Source: Microbacterium maritypicum MF109
GTDB taxonomy: Bacteria; Actinomycetota; Actinomycetes; Actinomycetales; Microbacteriaceae
Assembly: GCF_000455825.1 (NCBI RefSeq)
Contig: NZ_ATAO01000217.1
Location: forward strand, 186,001-250,000
Direction of reading: 5' to 3'
DNA: 64,000 bases
The position numbers were made by a program, and so were the translations under genes. Below, piece after piece: positions 16,491-24,882 of this stretch. Each line of letters begins with the position of its first letter. Positions within the stretch are counted from its first letter, which is position 1. The notes beneath the pieces were generated by a model. It saw only the letters and a program-made list of their open reading frames with translations. It ran no database searches and was not told where the DNA came from.

Positions 16491-17588
16491 ATGGCGCGCT
16501 TCGGCATCGAGGAGGAGTTCCTCTTCCTGGATGCGCACTCGCTGGTGCCCGTGACGCTCACCGCCGGCACTCGCGAGCGCATCACGCGCCTCAGGACGGG
16601 CGGAGAAGTAACGAGAGAGTACCTGACCTCGCAGATCGAGTGCCTCACCGAGCCGGTCACGACCGCGACGGACGCTGAAGCGCAGCTGGCCCATCTGCGC
16701 GGCCTCATCGGATGGCACGCCCAGGATCAGCATGCCATCGCCGCCGGCACCGGCACCCCGTTCGCCTCGACCCGGTCCTCCGCCGTATCGCCCTCGCCGC
16801 ACTACGACGACGTCGCGTCGCAGCTCGGACATCTCACGCGCGACCACGAGGTCAACGGGCTGCACGTGCACGTCGAGGTCACCGACGACGAGGAGCGGGT
16901 CCGCGCCCTGAACCGGGTGCGCGGCTGGCTCCCCGTGCTGCTGGCGCTCACCGGGAACAGCCCGTTCGTGAACGGACGGGATTCCGACTTCGCCAGTTGG
17001 CGCAGCATCCTGATCCGTCGGCTGCCGTCGTCATGGGCCCCGCCATGCTTCCGCGACTACGACGACTATCGCTCGGGTGTGCAGCGTCTCATCGACGTCG
17101 GCGCGCTCACCGATGCGGCGTCGCTTTCATGGTCGGCCCGGATATCGGAGCGGTACCCGACCGTCGAGGTCCGGGTCTTCGACGCCCAACTGACGGCCGA
17201 GGACTCGGTGTCGGCCGCGCTCCTCTCCCGCGCACTCGTGCTCACCACCGATCTGCCGCTCGCCGACATCGGTGTCGACGGCATCGACGCCTCTCTGTGG
17301 ACGGCGGCCCGTCGAGGGATGGACGCACGCCTGCTCGATCCGACGACCGGCGAGGCCGAAGACGCCTGGAAGCTCGCCGACCGCATGCTGTCCGCGATCG
17401 CTCCCACGCTCCGCGAACTCGGCGACGAGGATCGGGTCCGCGATGGCATCGATCGGCTGCGCACCGACGGGTCCGGTGCGCAGCGCCAGCGCCGCGCCGT
17501 CGCCGAGGGCGGGACGCGTGCCCTCGGCGATCTTCTCCGCGCAGGGACAGCCGCACCGCTTCCCGCCCCCGCAGAGCAGCCGGCCTGA
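16491..17588 (+). CDS. Carboxylate-amine ligase, YbdK/glutamate-cysteine ligase type
   Basis: A 365-residue member of the GCS2 family (YbdK-like glutamate-cysteine ligase). Seen are FGIEEEFLFLD at residues 4-14 with metal-binding glutamates, the VNGLHVHVEV block near 123, and GNSPFVNGRDSDFASWRS. Such enzymes make gamma-glutamyl or related amide bonds with weak cysteine ligase activity. Actinobacteria often keep several paralogues, so a glutathione role cannot be assumed. Linked only loosely to its neighbours. Confidence 0.88.
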   Translation: MARFGIEEEFLFLDAHSLVPVTLTAGTRERITRLRTGGEVTREYLTSQIECLTEPVTTATDAEAQLAHLRGLIGWHAQDQHAIAAGTGTPFASTRSSAVSPSPHYDDVASQLGHLTRDHEVNGLHVHVEVTDDEERVRALNRVRGWLPVLLALTGNSPFVNGRDSDFASWRSILIRRLPSSWAPPCFRDYDDYRSGVQRLIDVGALTDAASLSWSARISERYPTVEVRVFDAQLTAEDSVSAALLSRALVLTTDLPLADIGVDGIDASLWTAARRGMDARLLDPTTGEAEDAWKLADRMLSAIAPTLRELGDEDRVRDGIDRLRTDGSGAQRQRRAVAEGGTRALGDLLRAGTAAPLPAPAEQPA

Positions 17589-17636
17589 TCTTCACCGGCC
17601 CCGATCTTCGCCGGCCCCGACGTCCGACGACGACGG

Positions 17637-17648
17637 TATGGTCGGCCT
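17637..17648 (+). promoter_or_regulatory. Leaderless promoter of the MFS gene
   Basis: TATGGT (17637-17642) plus a 6-base gap places the GTG start at 17649 at the expected transcription start. No Shine-Dalgarno sequence is present. Confidence 0.55.
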
Positions 17649-19046
17649 GTGGCCTCCTTCGCCCCGCTCCAGCGCCTCGTGATCTCGATCGCGGTGCTCG
17701 CGTCGTTCGTGACGTTCCTCGACGGCACGGTCGTCAACGTGGCGCTGCCCGCGATCAGTCGCGAACTCGGAGGCGGCATCACCACCCAGCAGTGGGTCGT
17801 CGACGCCTATCTGATCACTCTGAGTGCCCTGATCCTGCTGGCCGGATCGGTGTCGGACGCCTACGGCCGGGTGCTGGTGATGCGTATCGGGCTGATCGCG
17901 TTCGGCGTGGCATCCATCGCCGTGGCCGCGGCATTCGATCCACTCGTCCTGATCATCGCCAGGGCCGCGCAGGGGGCCGCCGGTGCGCTGCTGGTGCCGA
18001 GCTCGCTCGCACTGATCACCGCGACCATGCGCTCCGACGTGCAGTCGAGGGCGATCGGCGTCTGGACGGCGTTCACCACGGGAGCACAGCTGGTCGGTCC
18101 ACTGCTGGGCGGATTGTTCGTCGACTACCTGTCCTGGCGCTTCGTCTTCCTCATCAACGTGATCCCGATCGGCATCACTCTCCTCCTGCTCTCCCGTCTT
18201 CGTCTGCCCGAGCATCCCCGTGGCATCACGGTCGACTGGTGGAGCGGGGCGCTGTGCGCGGTCGGACTCGGCGCCGTGGTCTTCGCACTCATCGAACAGC
18301 CGAATCTGGGGTGGCAGTCGCCCGCGATCTGGATTCCGGCCGTGGCCGGCGCCGCCCTGTTCGCCCTGTTCCTGTGGCGTCAGCAGCATTCGGCGTCGCC
18401 CCTCATGCCCCTGTGGCTGTTCCGGGTGCGCGACTTCGGCTGGGGCAACCTCGCCACCTTCTTCGTGTATGCGGCCCTGTCGCTCAACGGCTTCGTCGTC
18501 GGCGTCTACCTGCAGCAGGGGGCGGGCCTCAGCGCGACCGCCGCGGGATTGGCCAGCCTGCCCATGACCATCCTGATGATCCTCGTCAGCTCGCGCGCGG
18601 GCCAGTGGGCCGGCCGGTGGGGACCGCGCATCTTCATGACGGTCGGACCGCTGCTCATGGCCGTCGGCGCCCTCATGCTGCTTCTCGTCTCGGTCGACTT
18701 CGACTACTGGTGGCAGGTGCTGCCGGCGATGATCGTGATGGGCCTCGGGCTCTCGCTCACGGTCGCTCCGCTCACGGCCGCGATCCTCGGAGCGATCGAC
18801 GAGAACCACTCGGGTATCGCCTCGGCCGTCAACAACGCCGTCTCGCGTGTCGCCGGGCTGCTCGTGGTGGCGATGCTGTCGACGATCGTCGGCGGTGCGC
18901 TCGACCTCGACGGGTTCCACAGCGCGGCATGGGTCACGGCGACGCTGCTCGTGATCGGCGGCGTGGTGTCGTGGATCGGCATCCGCCGCAATCCGGCCGA
19001 ACCGGCACCGGCCGACGCGGCCGCGACCGGACCCGTGCGTCGATGA
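17649..19046 (+). CDS. MFS drug transporter, DHA2/EmrB type
   Basis: A 465-residue transporter with about 14 hydrophobic segments, starting after the GTG with a short cytoplasmic stretch. The family signature DGTVVNVALPAI in the first helix and the loop LAGSVSDAYGRVLVM between helices 2 and 3 identify proton-driven DHA2 exporters. It overlaps the next lipoprotein gene by four bases (ATGA). Substrate unknown; probably efflux of lipophilic or cationic compounds. Confidence 0.9.
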   Translation: MASFAPLQRLVISIAVLASFVTFLDGTVVNVALPAISRELGGGITTQQWVVDAYLITLSALILLAGSVSDAYGRVLVMRIGLIAFGVASIAVAAAFDPLVLIIARAAQGAAGALLVPSSLALITATMRSDVQSRAIGVWTAFTTGAQLVGPLLGGLFVDYLSWRFVFLINVIPIGITLLLLSRLRLPEHPRGITVDWWSGALCAVGLGAVVFALIEQPNLGWQSPAIWIPAVAGAALFALFLWRQQHSASPLMPLWLFRVRDFGWGNLATFFVYAALSLNGFVVGVYLQQGAGLSATAAGLASLPMTILMILVSSRAGQWAGRWGPRIFMTVGPLLMAVGALMLLLVSVDFDYWWQVLPAMIVMGLGLSLTVAPLTAAILGAIDENHSGIASAVNNAVSRVAGLLVVAMLSTIVGGALDLDGFHSAAWVTATLLVIGGVVSWIGIRRNPAEPAPADAAATGPVRR

Positions 19047-19873
19047 CCGTGTCCGCACTCGCGCGAGGCCGATGGGCCGGTCTGATCGTCGTCGGAGCGC
19101 TCGCGCTGACGGCCTGCTCCCCCGCGCCGGCGCATCCGCCTTCGTCGGGCGTCACCCTTCCGCCCTCCGGCGCGGTGCCCGACTACCAGCTGGGCGGAGC
19201 CTACGCACCGGACCCCGAGGTCGGCATCGTCGGGCGGGACCGGAGCGCCGAGCCCGTACCCGGCGTGTACTCGATCTGCTACGTGAACGGCTTCCAGACG
19301 CAGCCGGGCGAACTCGCAGACTGGCCGCGCGATCTGCTGCTCCAGCGCGGGGGCGAGGTCGTGTTCGATCCGGACTGGCCGGACGAGGCGCTGCTCGACA
19401 CCTCGACCGCGGAGCATCGAGACAGGATCTCCGAGATGGTGAAGCCCTGGATCGACGAATGCGCGGATGCCGGCTTCGACGCGGTGGAATTCGACAACCT
19501 CGACTCGTACTCACGGTCCGATGGTTCCCTCTCGTTCGACGGCAACCTGGCACTGGCCTCGCTCCTCGTCGATGCCGCCCACACCGCGGGGCTCGCCGCC
19601 GGGCAGAAGAACGCCGCCGAGGACGCGGCTCCGCTCCGCGCGCGGGCCGATTTCGACTTCGCCGTCACCGAGGAATGCGCCGCGTACGAGGAGTGCGAGG
19701 CCTACACGTCGGTCTACGGCGACCACGTCATCGACATCGAGTACGCCGACGAGCTCCCGCGGTCCTTCGCCGAGATGTGCGCCGACGACGCCTCTCCCGC
19801 CGCGATGGTGCTCCGCGACCGCGACCTCGTCACCCCGGACGACGGCGCCTACGTGTTCGAGACCTGCGGCTGA
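19043..19873 (+). CDS. Secreted lipoprotein, GH114-like (endo-alpha-1,4-polygalactosaminidase-like)
   Basis: A 276-residue lipoprotein: signal peptide with lipobox LTAC and acylated Cys25, then a TIM-barrel domain of the GH114 type. Seen: VYSICYVNGF near residue 73, FDAVEFDNLDSY with acidic catalytic candidates, GLAAGQKNA and FAVTEEC. Known members cut alpha-1,4-polygalactosamine, a fungal and bacterial exopolysaccharide; the exact substrate here is open. The start overlaps the MFS stop, so the exporter and surface hydrolase are co-expressed. Confidence 0.84.
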   Translation: MTVSALARGRWAGLIVVGALALTACSPAPAHPPSSGVTLPPSGAVPDYQLGGAYAPDPEVGIVGRDRSAEPVPGVYSICYVNGFQTQPGELADWPRDLLLQRGGEVVFDPDWPDEALLDTSTAEHRDRISEMVKPWIDECADAGFDAVEFDNLDSYSRSDGSLSFDGNLALASLLVDAAHTAGLAAGQKNAAEDAAPLRARADFDFAVTEECAAYEECEAYTSVYGDHVIDIEYADELPRSFAEMCADDASPAAMVLRDRDLVTPDDGAYVFETCG

Positions 19874-19886
19874 GCGATCCGGCTGC

Positions 19887-20774
19887 TCAAAGACCGTCGT
19901 CCTCGTGCCAGTGCTCCTGCCAGCGCCAGTCGATCGGCTCGGATGCCCGCTGATAGCGGATGTCGGTGGAGAGACGGATACGCCCCTGCGGGTCGACGTT
20001 GTCGGTGCTGGCGTGCACCACGTACGACGAATGGACCATCACGTCGCCGGCCCGGTAGTCGGCGAGCAGCCACCGCGCATCGTGCGCCTCGGCGAGAGCG
20101 GGGAGGTCGGCCGTGATCGACGCAGCCGGGGGCCTGTCACCGCGATCCCGCTCGGCGGCGAGGGCCCAGTGGTGGCTGCCTTCGAGATAGGTGAGACCGC
20201 CCTGCTCGACGGGACAGTCCCCCAGGGGGATCCACATCGAGAGCACGCGCTCGCTTCCCTCGCGCAGATAGACGAGGTCGTAGTGTGCCTGTGTGGCGGT
20301 GCCGATGCCCGATTCGCCCGGACGGATGTGGCGGATGATCTTGCGCCGGTGCAGGTGCACGTCGTCGCCGAGGAACCATTCGAACCACCCGCGGATGTCG
20401 GGGTGTCCGGTCAGCGCCGCGTATCGCTCCCCCGGAACGATCTCGTCGAACAGGGCGGCGCGGATCTTCGCCCTGTCGATCTCTCCCTGCGCGCCGATGC
20501 CGACGGCGGGATCGGAACCGTGCTCCGTGATCCCGGTGTCCGCCATCGCCGTGAAGTAGTACTCGCGGAACGAGGCGACCAGCTGCGGATCGAGCTGCTG
20601 CGGCAGATAGAGATAGCCGTCGCGACGCAACCGATCCCACAGCGCATCCTTGTCGCTGCGGATGGCGTCCGGCACGGGCTCCATCCTGCCCAGGCGGGAC
20701 GGAGAATCGTCGAGGGTGTATCCGTTGGAGGTGAGCATGACTCCAGCGTCGGCGACACTTGGACTTCCGTCCAT
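19887..20774 (-). CDS. Phytanoyl-CoA dioxygenase (PhyH) family oxygenase
   Basis: A 295-residue Fe(II)/2-oxoglutarate oxygenase. The iron triad is His164 and Asp166 (AHYDLV) with His248 or His254 (MVHSSYVVHAS), and Arg265/267 (GRIRLSTD) can bind 2-oxoglutarate. The first 45 residues are extra to the core. It lies 58 bp after an AraC gene on the same strand, which likely activates it. Hydroxylation substrate unknown; no siderophore or ectoine genes are near. Confidence 0.88.
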   Translation of the reverse strand: MDGSPSVADAGVMLTSNGYTLDDSPSRLGRMEPVPDAIRSDKDALWDRLRRDGYLYLPQQLDPQLVASFREYYFTAMADTGITEHGSDPAVGIGAQGEIDRAKIRAALFDEIVPGERYAALTGHPDIRGWFEWFLGDDVHLHRRKIIRHIRPGESGIGTATQAHYDLVYLREGSERVLSMWIPLGDCPVEQGGLTYLEGSHHWALAAERDRGDRPPAASITADLPALAEAHDARWLLADYRAGDVMVHSSYVVHASTDNVDPQGRIRLSTDIRYQRASEPIDWRWQEHWHEDDGL

Positions 20775-20832
20775 GGACTTTTCCGCCGGATCAATGGATT
20801 ATCCGGGATGAACCGACCGCGACTTGGAGTAT

Positions 20833-21678
20833 TCAGTCGAAGCGCGATCGGGCCTGCTGCCGGCGGAACGCCGATGGCGCGGCCCCCGTGCGCCGCCGGA
20901 AGAGTCGGGAGAAATAGGCCGCGTCGTCGTAGCCGACCTGCGCGGCGATCTGGCCCACATCGAGCCTGGTCTCCGCCAGGAGCGACTGGGCCTGCGCGAT
21001 GCGCACCTCGATGACGAGATCGTTCACTGTGAGCCCGGTCGCGGAACGCACGGCATCCCCCAGCTCGCGCGCGGTGAGCCCGACGGCGGCTGCCCGCTCG
21101 GCGACCGAGAGGGTCCGGGTCGCGCCACGAGTGACGAGGTCGACGATGGTGGCACCGGCCGCCGGCCCTTCCGCCGGATCCGCGGCATCGAGGATGGCGA
21201 GCAGGAGCCGTTGCGTCGCGACCGATGCGGCGATCTCCGCCCGCGCCCCCACCGCGGCGACAGCCACGCAGAGCTCACGGAAGATCGCATCCGCGTCTTC
21301 GACCGGACGGAGGAGTTTCTGCACCGGCCGGTGGCGCCCTCCCAGTCCGGTCGTCTCGAATGCCGCGAAGGGCTCGCCCTCGAACAGCACCCAGTGCTCC
21401 GACCACCCCCGGGCGTCGGAGCCGTATCCGTGACGGACTCCGGGCGTGAGCCAGATCACCGCCGGGCCCTCCACCGGCACCTGCAGGCCGCGCGGCTCGT
21501 ACTCCTCGTAGGTGCCGCGCCCCTCGGAGATGTAGACGAGGCCGCGGGTCGGGAGTGCCCGCTGACGGAAAGGCGGCTGCAGGCCCGCCTGTTCCCCGGC
21601 TCCATGGCACGAGATCAGGAATCGTCGCATCGCATGGCGCGGTGAGGCGTAGTGGGACCAGGAGGCCGTCGGCGTCAT
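20833..21678 (-). CDS. AraC family transcriptional regulator
   Basis: A 281-residue regulator: N-terminal cupin-like sensor (about 20-110; GRGTYEEYEPRG, WSEHWVLFEG) and C-terminal double helix-turn-helix (about 190-275; AQSLLAETRLDVGQIAAQVGYDDAAYFSRLFRRR in outline). The start at 21678 fits a leaderless promoter, TAGGCT (21691-21686) with a 7-base gap; an ATG at 21720 is the alternative. The sensor resembles sugar-responsive AraC proteins. The likely target is the PhyH oxygenase gene directly downstream. Confidence 0.88.
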   Translation of the reverse strand: MTPTASWSHYASPRHAMRRFLISCHGAGEQAGLQPPFRQRALPTRGLVYISEGRGTYEEYEPRGLQVPVEGPAVIWLTPGVRHGYGSDARGWSEHWVLFEGEPFAAFETTGLGGRHRPVQKLLRPVEDADAIFRELCVAVAAVGARAEIAASVATQRLLLAILDAADPAEGPAAGATIVDLVTRGATRTLSVAERAAAVGLTARELGDAVRSATGLTVNDLVIEVRIAQAQSLLAETRLDVGQIAAQVGYDDAAYFSRLFRRRTGAAPSAFRRQQARSRFD

Positions 21679-21833
21679 CGACGTCAGCCTACTGCCGCGC
21701 CCGCAGCCCACACCGCGCACCGCTCCGGCAGCTCCCGCGCGTGGCTCACGGAAGAGCCCACGTCAAGTCCCTGGCCGGATCCCACCGTTCCGCGCAGGAT
21801 ACGGAGTGTCCGCATCGATTGGGAGCTCGACAC

Positions 21834-22895
21834 ATGACCTCATCCGCCCCGGCAACCGCCCCGGCATCCGCACCAGCCCTGGAATTCTCCGACAGAGGGC
21901 CTGTGAGCCGCGCCGTGATCGCGCATCTCACCGGCGCGGAAGACGCCGGCGACCACACCACCCTCGCCGAGGAGGTCGTCGCGGCGAGCGCCGACGTCGT
22001 CCGCGACGACGACGTCCAGCTCGCCCTGTTCGTGCTCTACGCCTCCGCCTACGGATCGCTCCCGCAGCTCGATCCCGATCGGGAGTGGGATCCCGCGCTC
22101 CTCGCGACCCGGCGCCTGCTCGAAGCGGCCTTCGAGGGCGAGCTGCGCGGGAAGGTGCCGATGCCTGACCTCCCGGAGCCGACGGTCGATGCCGTCGGTC
22201 GAGCGCTCTTCGCGCTCGCGGGCGCCGATTCCGGACCGAGTCTCTCGCGGTACTTCGCGAAGAAGGCCACCGAGGCGCAGGCGCAGGCGCAGGAGATGCT
22301 CATCCAGCGTTCGGCCTACACACTGCGCGAGGCGGACCCGCACTCCTGGGCGATTCCTCGATTGGACGGACGCGCCAAGGCGGCGCTCGTCGAGATCCAG
22401 TCCGACGAGTACGGCGGCGGACGCCCGCATCGCGTGCATGCCACCCTCTTCGCGCGAGCGATGCGTGCGGCCGGTCTCGATGACACCTACGGCGCATACA
22501 TCGACGATCTGCCCGCCGTCACGCTCGCGTCACTCAACATGATGTCGATGTTCGGACTCAATCGCCGCCTGGTCGGTTCGATCGTCGGACACCTGGCCGC
22601 CTACGAGATGACCTCGTCGATTCCCTGCCGCCTGTACGCCGACGGTCTGCGCCGGCTGGGGTTCGCCCCCGATGTCACCGAGTACTTCGACGAGCACGTC
22701 GAGGCCGACGCGGTGCACGAGCAGATCGCCGCCCGAGACCTCGCCGGCAGCCTCGCCGAGGACCGCCCGGACCTCCTGCCCGACATCATGTTCGGTGCCG
22801 CCGCCGGCCTCACGATGGACGGGTGGGGCGGGGCGCACATCCTGGAGTCCTGGTCCGCGGGTGCCTCATCCCTCCGCGAACGGACACCGTCGTGA
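21834..22895 (+). CDS. Iron-containing redox enzyme, heme-oxygenase-like diiron oxidase (HDO) fold
   Basis: A 353-residue protein of the iron-containing redox enzyme family (PF14518 type). Candidate diiron ligands fall in three blocks: E186-region VEIQSDEYG with H199 and H202, H253/E258 (HLAAYEM), and E287-H288-D292-H295 in YFDEHVEADAVHE. HDO proteins use O2 for N-oxygenation, desaturation or C-C cleavage of small acids or amines. Its stop overlaps a CDGSH iron-sulfur gene by four bases, a natural electron donor. The substrate is not indicated by neighbours. Confidence 0.87.
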   Translation: MTSSAPATAPASAPALEFSDRGPVSRAVIAHLTGAEDAGDHTTLAEEVVAASADVVRDDDVQLALFVLYASAYGSLPQLDPDREWDPALLATRRLLEAAFEGELRGKVPMPDLPEPTVDAVGRALFALAGADSGPSLSRYFAKKATEAQAQAQEMLIQRSAYTLREADPHSWAIPRLDGRAKAALVEIQSDEYGGGRPHRVHATLFARAMRAAGLDDTYGAYIDDLPAVTLASLNMMSMFGLNRRLVGSIVGHLAAYEMTSSIPCRLYADGLRRLGFAPDVTEYFDEHVEADAVHEQIAARDLAGSLAEDRPDLLPDIMFGAAAGLTMDGWGGAHILESWSAGASSLRERTPS

Positions 22896-23095
22896 GCGGC
22901 GAGGATCGCGCGACGATCACGCCGTACCCCGACGGCCCGCTGCTCGTGCGGGGTGAGATCGATCTGCGCACGGCCGACGGCGAGCGGATCGCACCGCACC
23001 GCCGCACGGTCGCACTGTGCCGCTGCGGCCTCTCGGCGCTCAAGCCCTTCTGCGACGGCACCCACAAGGCGGCGGGCTTCCGCACCGACGACTGA
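22892..23095 (+). CDS. CDGSH iron-sulfur domain protein
   Basis: A 67-residue soluble protein with the complete CDGSH [2Fe-2S] signature CRCGLSALKPFCDGTH: three Cys and one His ligand. The GTG start is embedded in the upstream stop (GTGA), so it is made together with the diiron oxidase-like protein and probably passes electrons to it. No membrane anchor, unlike mitoNEET. Confidence 0.93.
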   Translation: MSGEDRATITPYPDGPLLVRGEIDLRTADGERIAPHRRTVALCRCGLSALKPFCDGTHKAAGFRTDD

Positions 23096-23113
23096 GGCTC
23101 CCTCCGCGGCGCG

Positions 23114-23151
23114 GCGTCATCGCGTCATCGCGTCATCGCGTCATCGCGTCA
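23114..23151. repeat. Tandem 8-bp repeat (GCGTCATC) at the ctaB stop codon
   Basis: Four exact copies of GCGTCATC (23114-23145) and a partial fifth. The ctaB stop codon (23143-23141) lies in the fourth copy. The gap between the convergent CDGSH and ctaB genes is almost entirely this repeat. Confidence 0.9.
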
Positions 23152-24016
23152 AGAGCGGATCGATGCCCACCGCCAGGAACAGCACCGCGAGATAGACGAT
23201 CGACGCGCGGAAGACGAGCATGGGGCGCAGGTCCGCACCGCGCCGGTCGCGCACGCGCATGCGGTACGCAGAGAAGAGGAAACCCGCGCCTGCGGCGAGT
23301 GCCGTCACCACGTACAGTCCGCTGACTTCGGCGACGAGCGGGAGGGCCAGCGAGCACACGACCGTCGCCACGGCGAACCCGATCACCCTGACGGCGACAT
23401 AGGCCGGGGCGCGCGTCGCACCGAGCATCGGTACGCCCGCACGCCGGTAGTCGTCCCGGTACCGGATCGAGAGCGGCCAGTAGTGCGCCGGAGTCCAGAA
23501 GAAGACCACGAGGAACAGCACGACGGCCGGCCATTCGATGCCGCCTCGCACCGCGCTCCAGCCGACGAGCACGGGAACGCACCCCGCGACACCGCCCCAG
23601 ACCACGTTCTGCTCGGTGCGACGCTTCAGCAGTACCGTGTAGAACGCCACGTAGAGCACGAGTCCCGCTGTCGAGAGCGCAGCGGGCAACGGACCGACCA
23701 GAGTCAGCATCCACACGACGGAGCCTGCGGCGAGCACCCACGCGAAGGTCAGCCCAGCCCGCGGTGAGACGATGCCGGTGACCAGCGGACGCTGAGCCGT
23801 CCGTTCCATCAGCGCGTCGCTCTCCCGCTCGATGTACATGTTGAACGCACCGGCGGACCCGGCACTCAGCGCCCCGCCGATGAGCACCGCCGCCATCAGA
23901 CCCAGATCGGGCAGGCCATCGGCAGCGAACACCATGACCGGGATCGTGGTGACGAGGAGGAGCTCGAGGATGCGGGGCTTGGTGAGTTCGACGTACGCGC
24001 GCAGGGTCTGCAGCAC
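23141..24016 (-). CDS. ctaB: Protoheme IX farnesyltransferase (heme O synthase)
   Basis: A 291-residue UbiA-superfamily membrane prenyltransferase with about nine helices, making heme O for aa3/bo-type oxidases. First prenyl-diphosphate motif: N59-M-Y-I-E63-R-E-S-D67, where the usual first Asp is Glu. The second, YRDDYRRAGVPML, is typical. The GTG start lies 6 bp after the yggS stop. ctaB normally sits beside cytochrome oxidase or ctaA genes; here it follows yggS. Confidence 0.93.
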   Translation of the reverse strand: MLQTLRAYVELTKPRILELLLVTTIPVMVFAADGLPDLGLMAAVLIGGALSAGSAGAFNMYIERESDALMERTAQRPLVTGIVSPRAGLTFAWVLAAGSVVWMLTLVGPLPAALSTAGLVLYVAFYTVLLKRRTEQNVVWGGVAGCVPVLVGWSAVRGGIEWPAVVLFLVVFFWTPAHYWPLSIRYRDDYRRAGVPMLGATRAPAYVAVRVIGFAVATVVCSLALPLVAEVSGLYVVTALAAGAGFLFSAYRMRVRDRRGADLRPMLVFRASIVYLAVLFLAVGIDPLLTR

Positions 24017-24022
24017 GCGCGT

Positions 24023-24802
24023 TCAGCCCTCGGGCCAGTAGTAGCTGTCCGGGAGCGCGCGGGCTCCGAAGATCGCCTGCCCCACGCGCACGCAGGTCGC
24101 CCCCTCTTCGACGGCGATCTCGTAGTCGCCCGACATGCCCATCGACAGCTCGCCCGCACCGATCAGGTCGGGGGCGTCTTCTCTGGCCTGATCTCGCAGC
24201 GTGCGCAGCAGGGAGAAGCACTCACGTACGCGGGTGTCGTCGGGGGTGAGGATGGCGAGCGTCATCAGGCCCCGCACCCGCAGCGTCCCGTAGGCGGGAA
24301 GCGCCTCCAGGAATGCCGGGAGCTCTTCGGGGGGCATCCCGAACTTCGAGTCCTCGGCCGAGGTGTTCACCTGCACGAAGACGTCGAGGCTGCGACCCGC
24401 GGCCTGGAGACGCCGATCGAGCGCCTCGGCGACGCGCAGCCGGTCGAGAGCCTGGAACTCCGCAGCGAATGCGGCGACGTCTCTCGCCTTGTTGGTCTGC
24501 AGGTGTCCGATGATCGACCACGACACATCGAGGTCGGCGGTCTCGCCGTTCTTGCGCACCGCCTCCTGCACCTTGTTCTCGCCCAGCAGGCGCATACCCG
24601 ACTGGATCGCGACCCGGACGCGATCGGTCGGAACGGTCTTGCTCACCGGCAGCAGCGTCACCTCGTCCGGGTCACGGCCCGCTCGGTGCGCCGCCGCGGC
24701 GATGCGTGCTTCCACGCCCGCGAGGTTGCGCCGGAAGTCCTCGACGGTGAACGCCGTGGGATAGCGGTCGTCGGAGTCGACCGGTGCTTCCATTTTTGAC
24801 AT
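24023..24802 (-). CDS. YggS/PLPBP family PLP homeostasis protein
   Basis: A 259-residue TIM-barrel PLP-binding protein; Lys55 (LPVSKT) forms the Schiff base, and IGHLQTNK, VNTSAEDSKFG and LSMGMSGDYEIA are family blocks. It buffers cellular PLP and affects amino-acid pools. The ATG at 24802 lies inside a palindrome and 7 bases after a TATAGT box, so its mRNA may be leaderless; ATG 24793 is an alternative. Divergent from gabT and followed by ctaB. Confidence 0.94.
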   Translation of the reverse strand: MSKMEAPVDSDDRYPTAFTVEDFRRNLAGVEARIAAAAHRAGRDPDEVTLLPVSKTVPTDRVRVAIQSGMRLLGENKVQEAVRKNGETADLDVSWSIIGHLQTNKARDVAAFAAEFQALDRLRVAEALDRRLQAAGRSLDVFVQVNTSAEDSKFGMPPEELPAFLEALPAYGTLRVRGLMTLAILTPDDTRVRECFSLLRTLRDQAREDAPDLIGAGELSMGMSGDYEIAVEEGATCVRVGQAIFGARALPDSYYWPEG

Positions 24803-24815
24803 AGGTCAAACTATA
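24795..24815. promoter_or_regulatory. MocR-type palindrome and leaderless promoter of yggS
   Basis: TTTGAC-ATAG-GTCAAA (24795-24810) overlaps the yggS start codon, which lies across the spacer. On the minus strand TATAGT (24815-24810) precedes ATG by 7 bases. The site is 73 bp upstream of gabT on the other strand. The same core occurs at 26903-26930 and 34225-34250. Confidence 0.7.
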
Positions 24816-24882
24816 ACATAGTCTTAGGCCGATTCGACCGGGCGAGGCCCTTCGCTCGGCACCGCTCACCCAAGGAGCCGCC

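Noticed and set aside
16712..18972. Plus-strand frame running into the GH114 lipoprotein
   Set aside because: Only its last 277 codons make sense (signal peptide and lipobox); the upstream part is Arg-rich and lies over the ligase and MFS genes in another frame.
23114..23151. Candidate CRISPR-like array
   Set aside because: The repeat is only 8 bp and contiguous, with no spacers.
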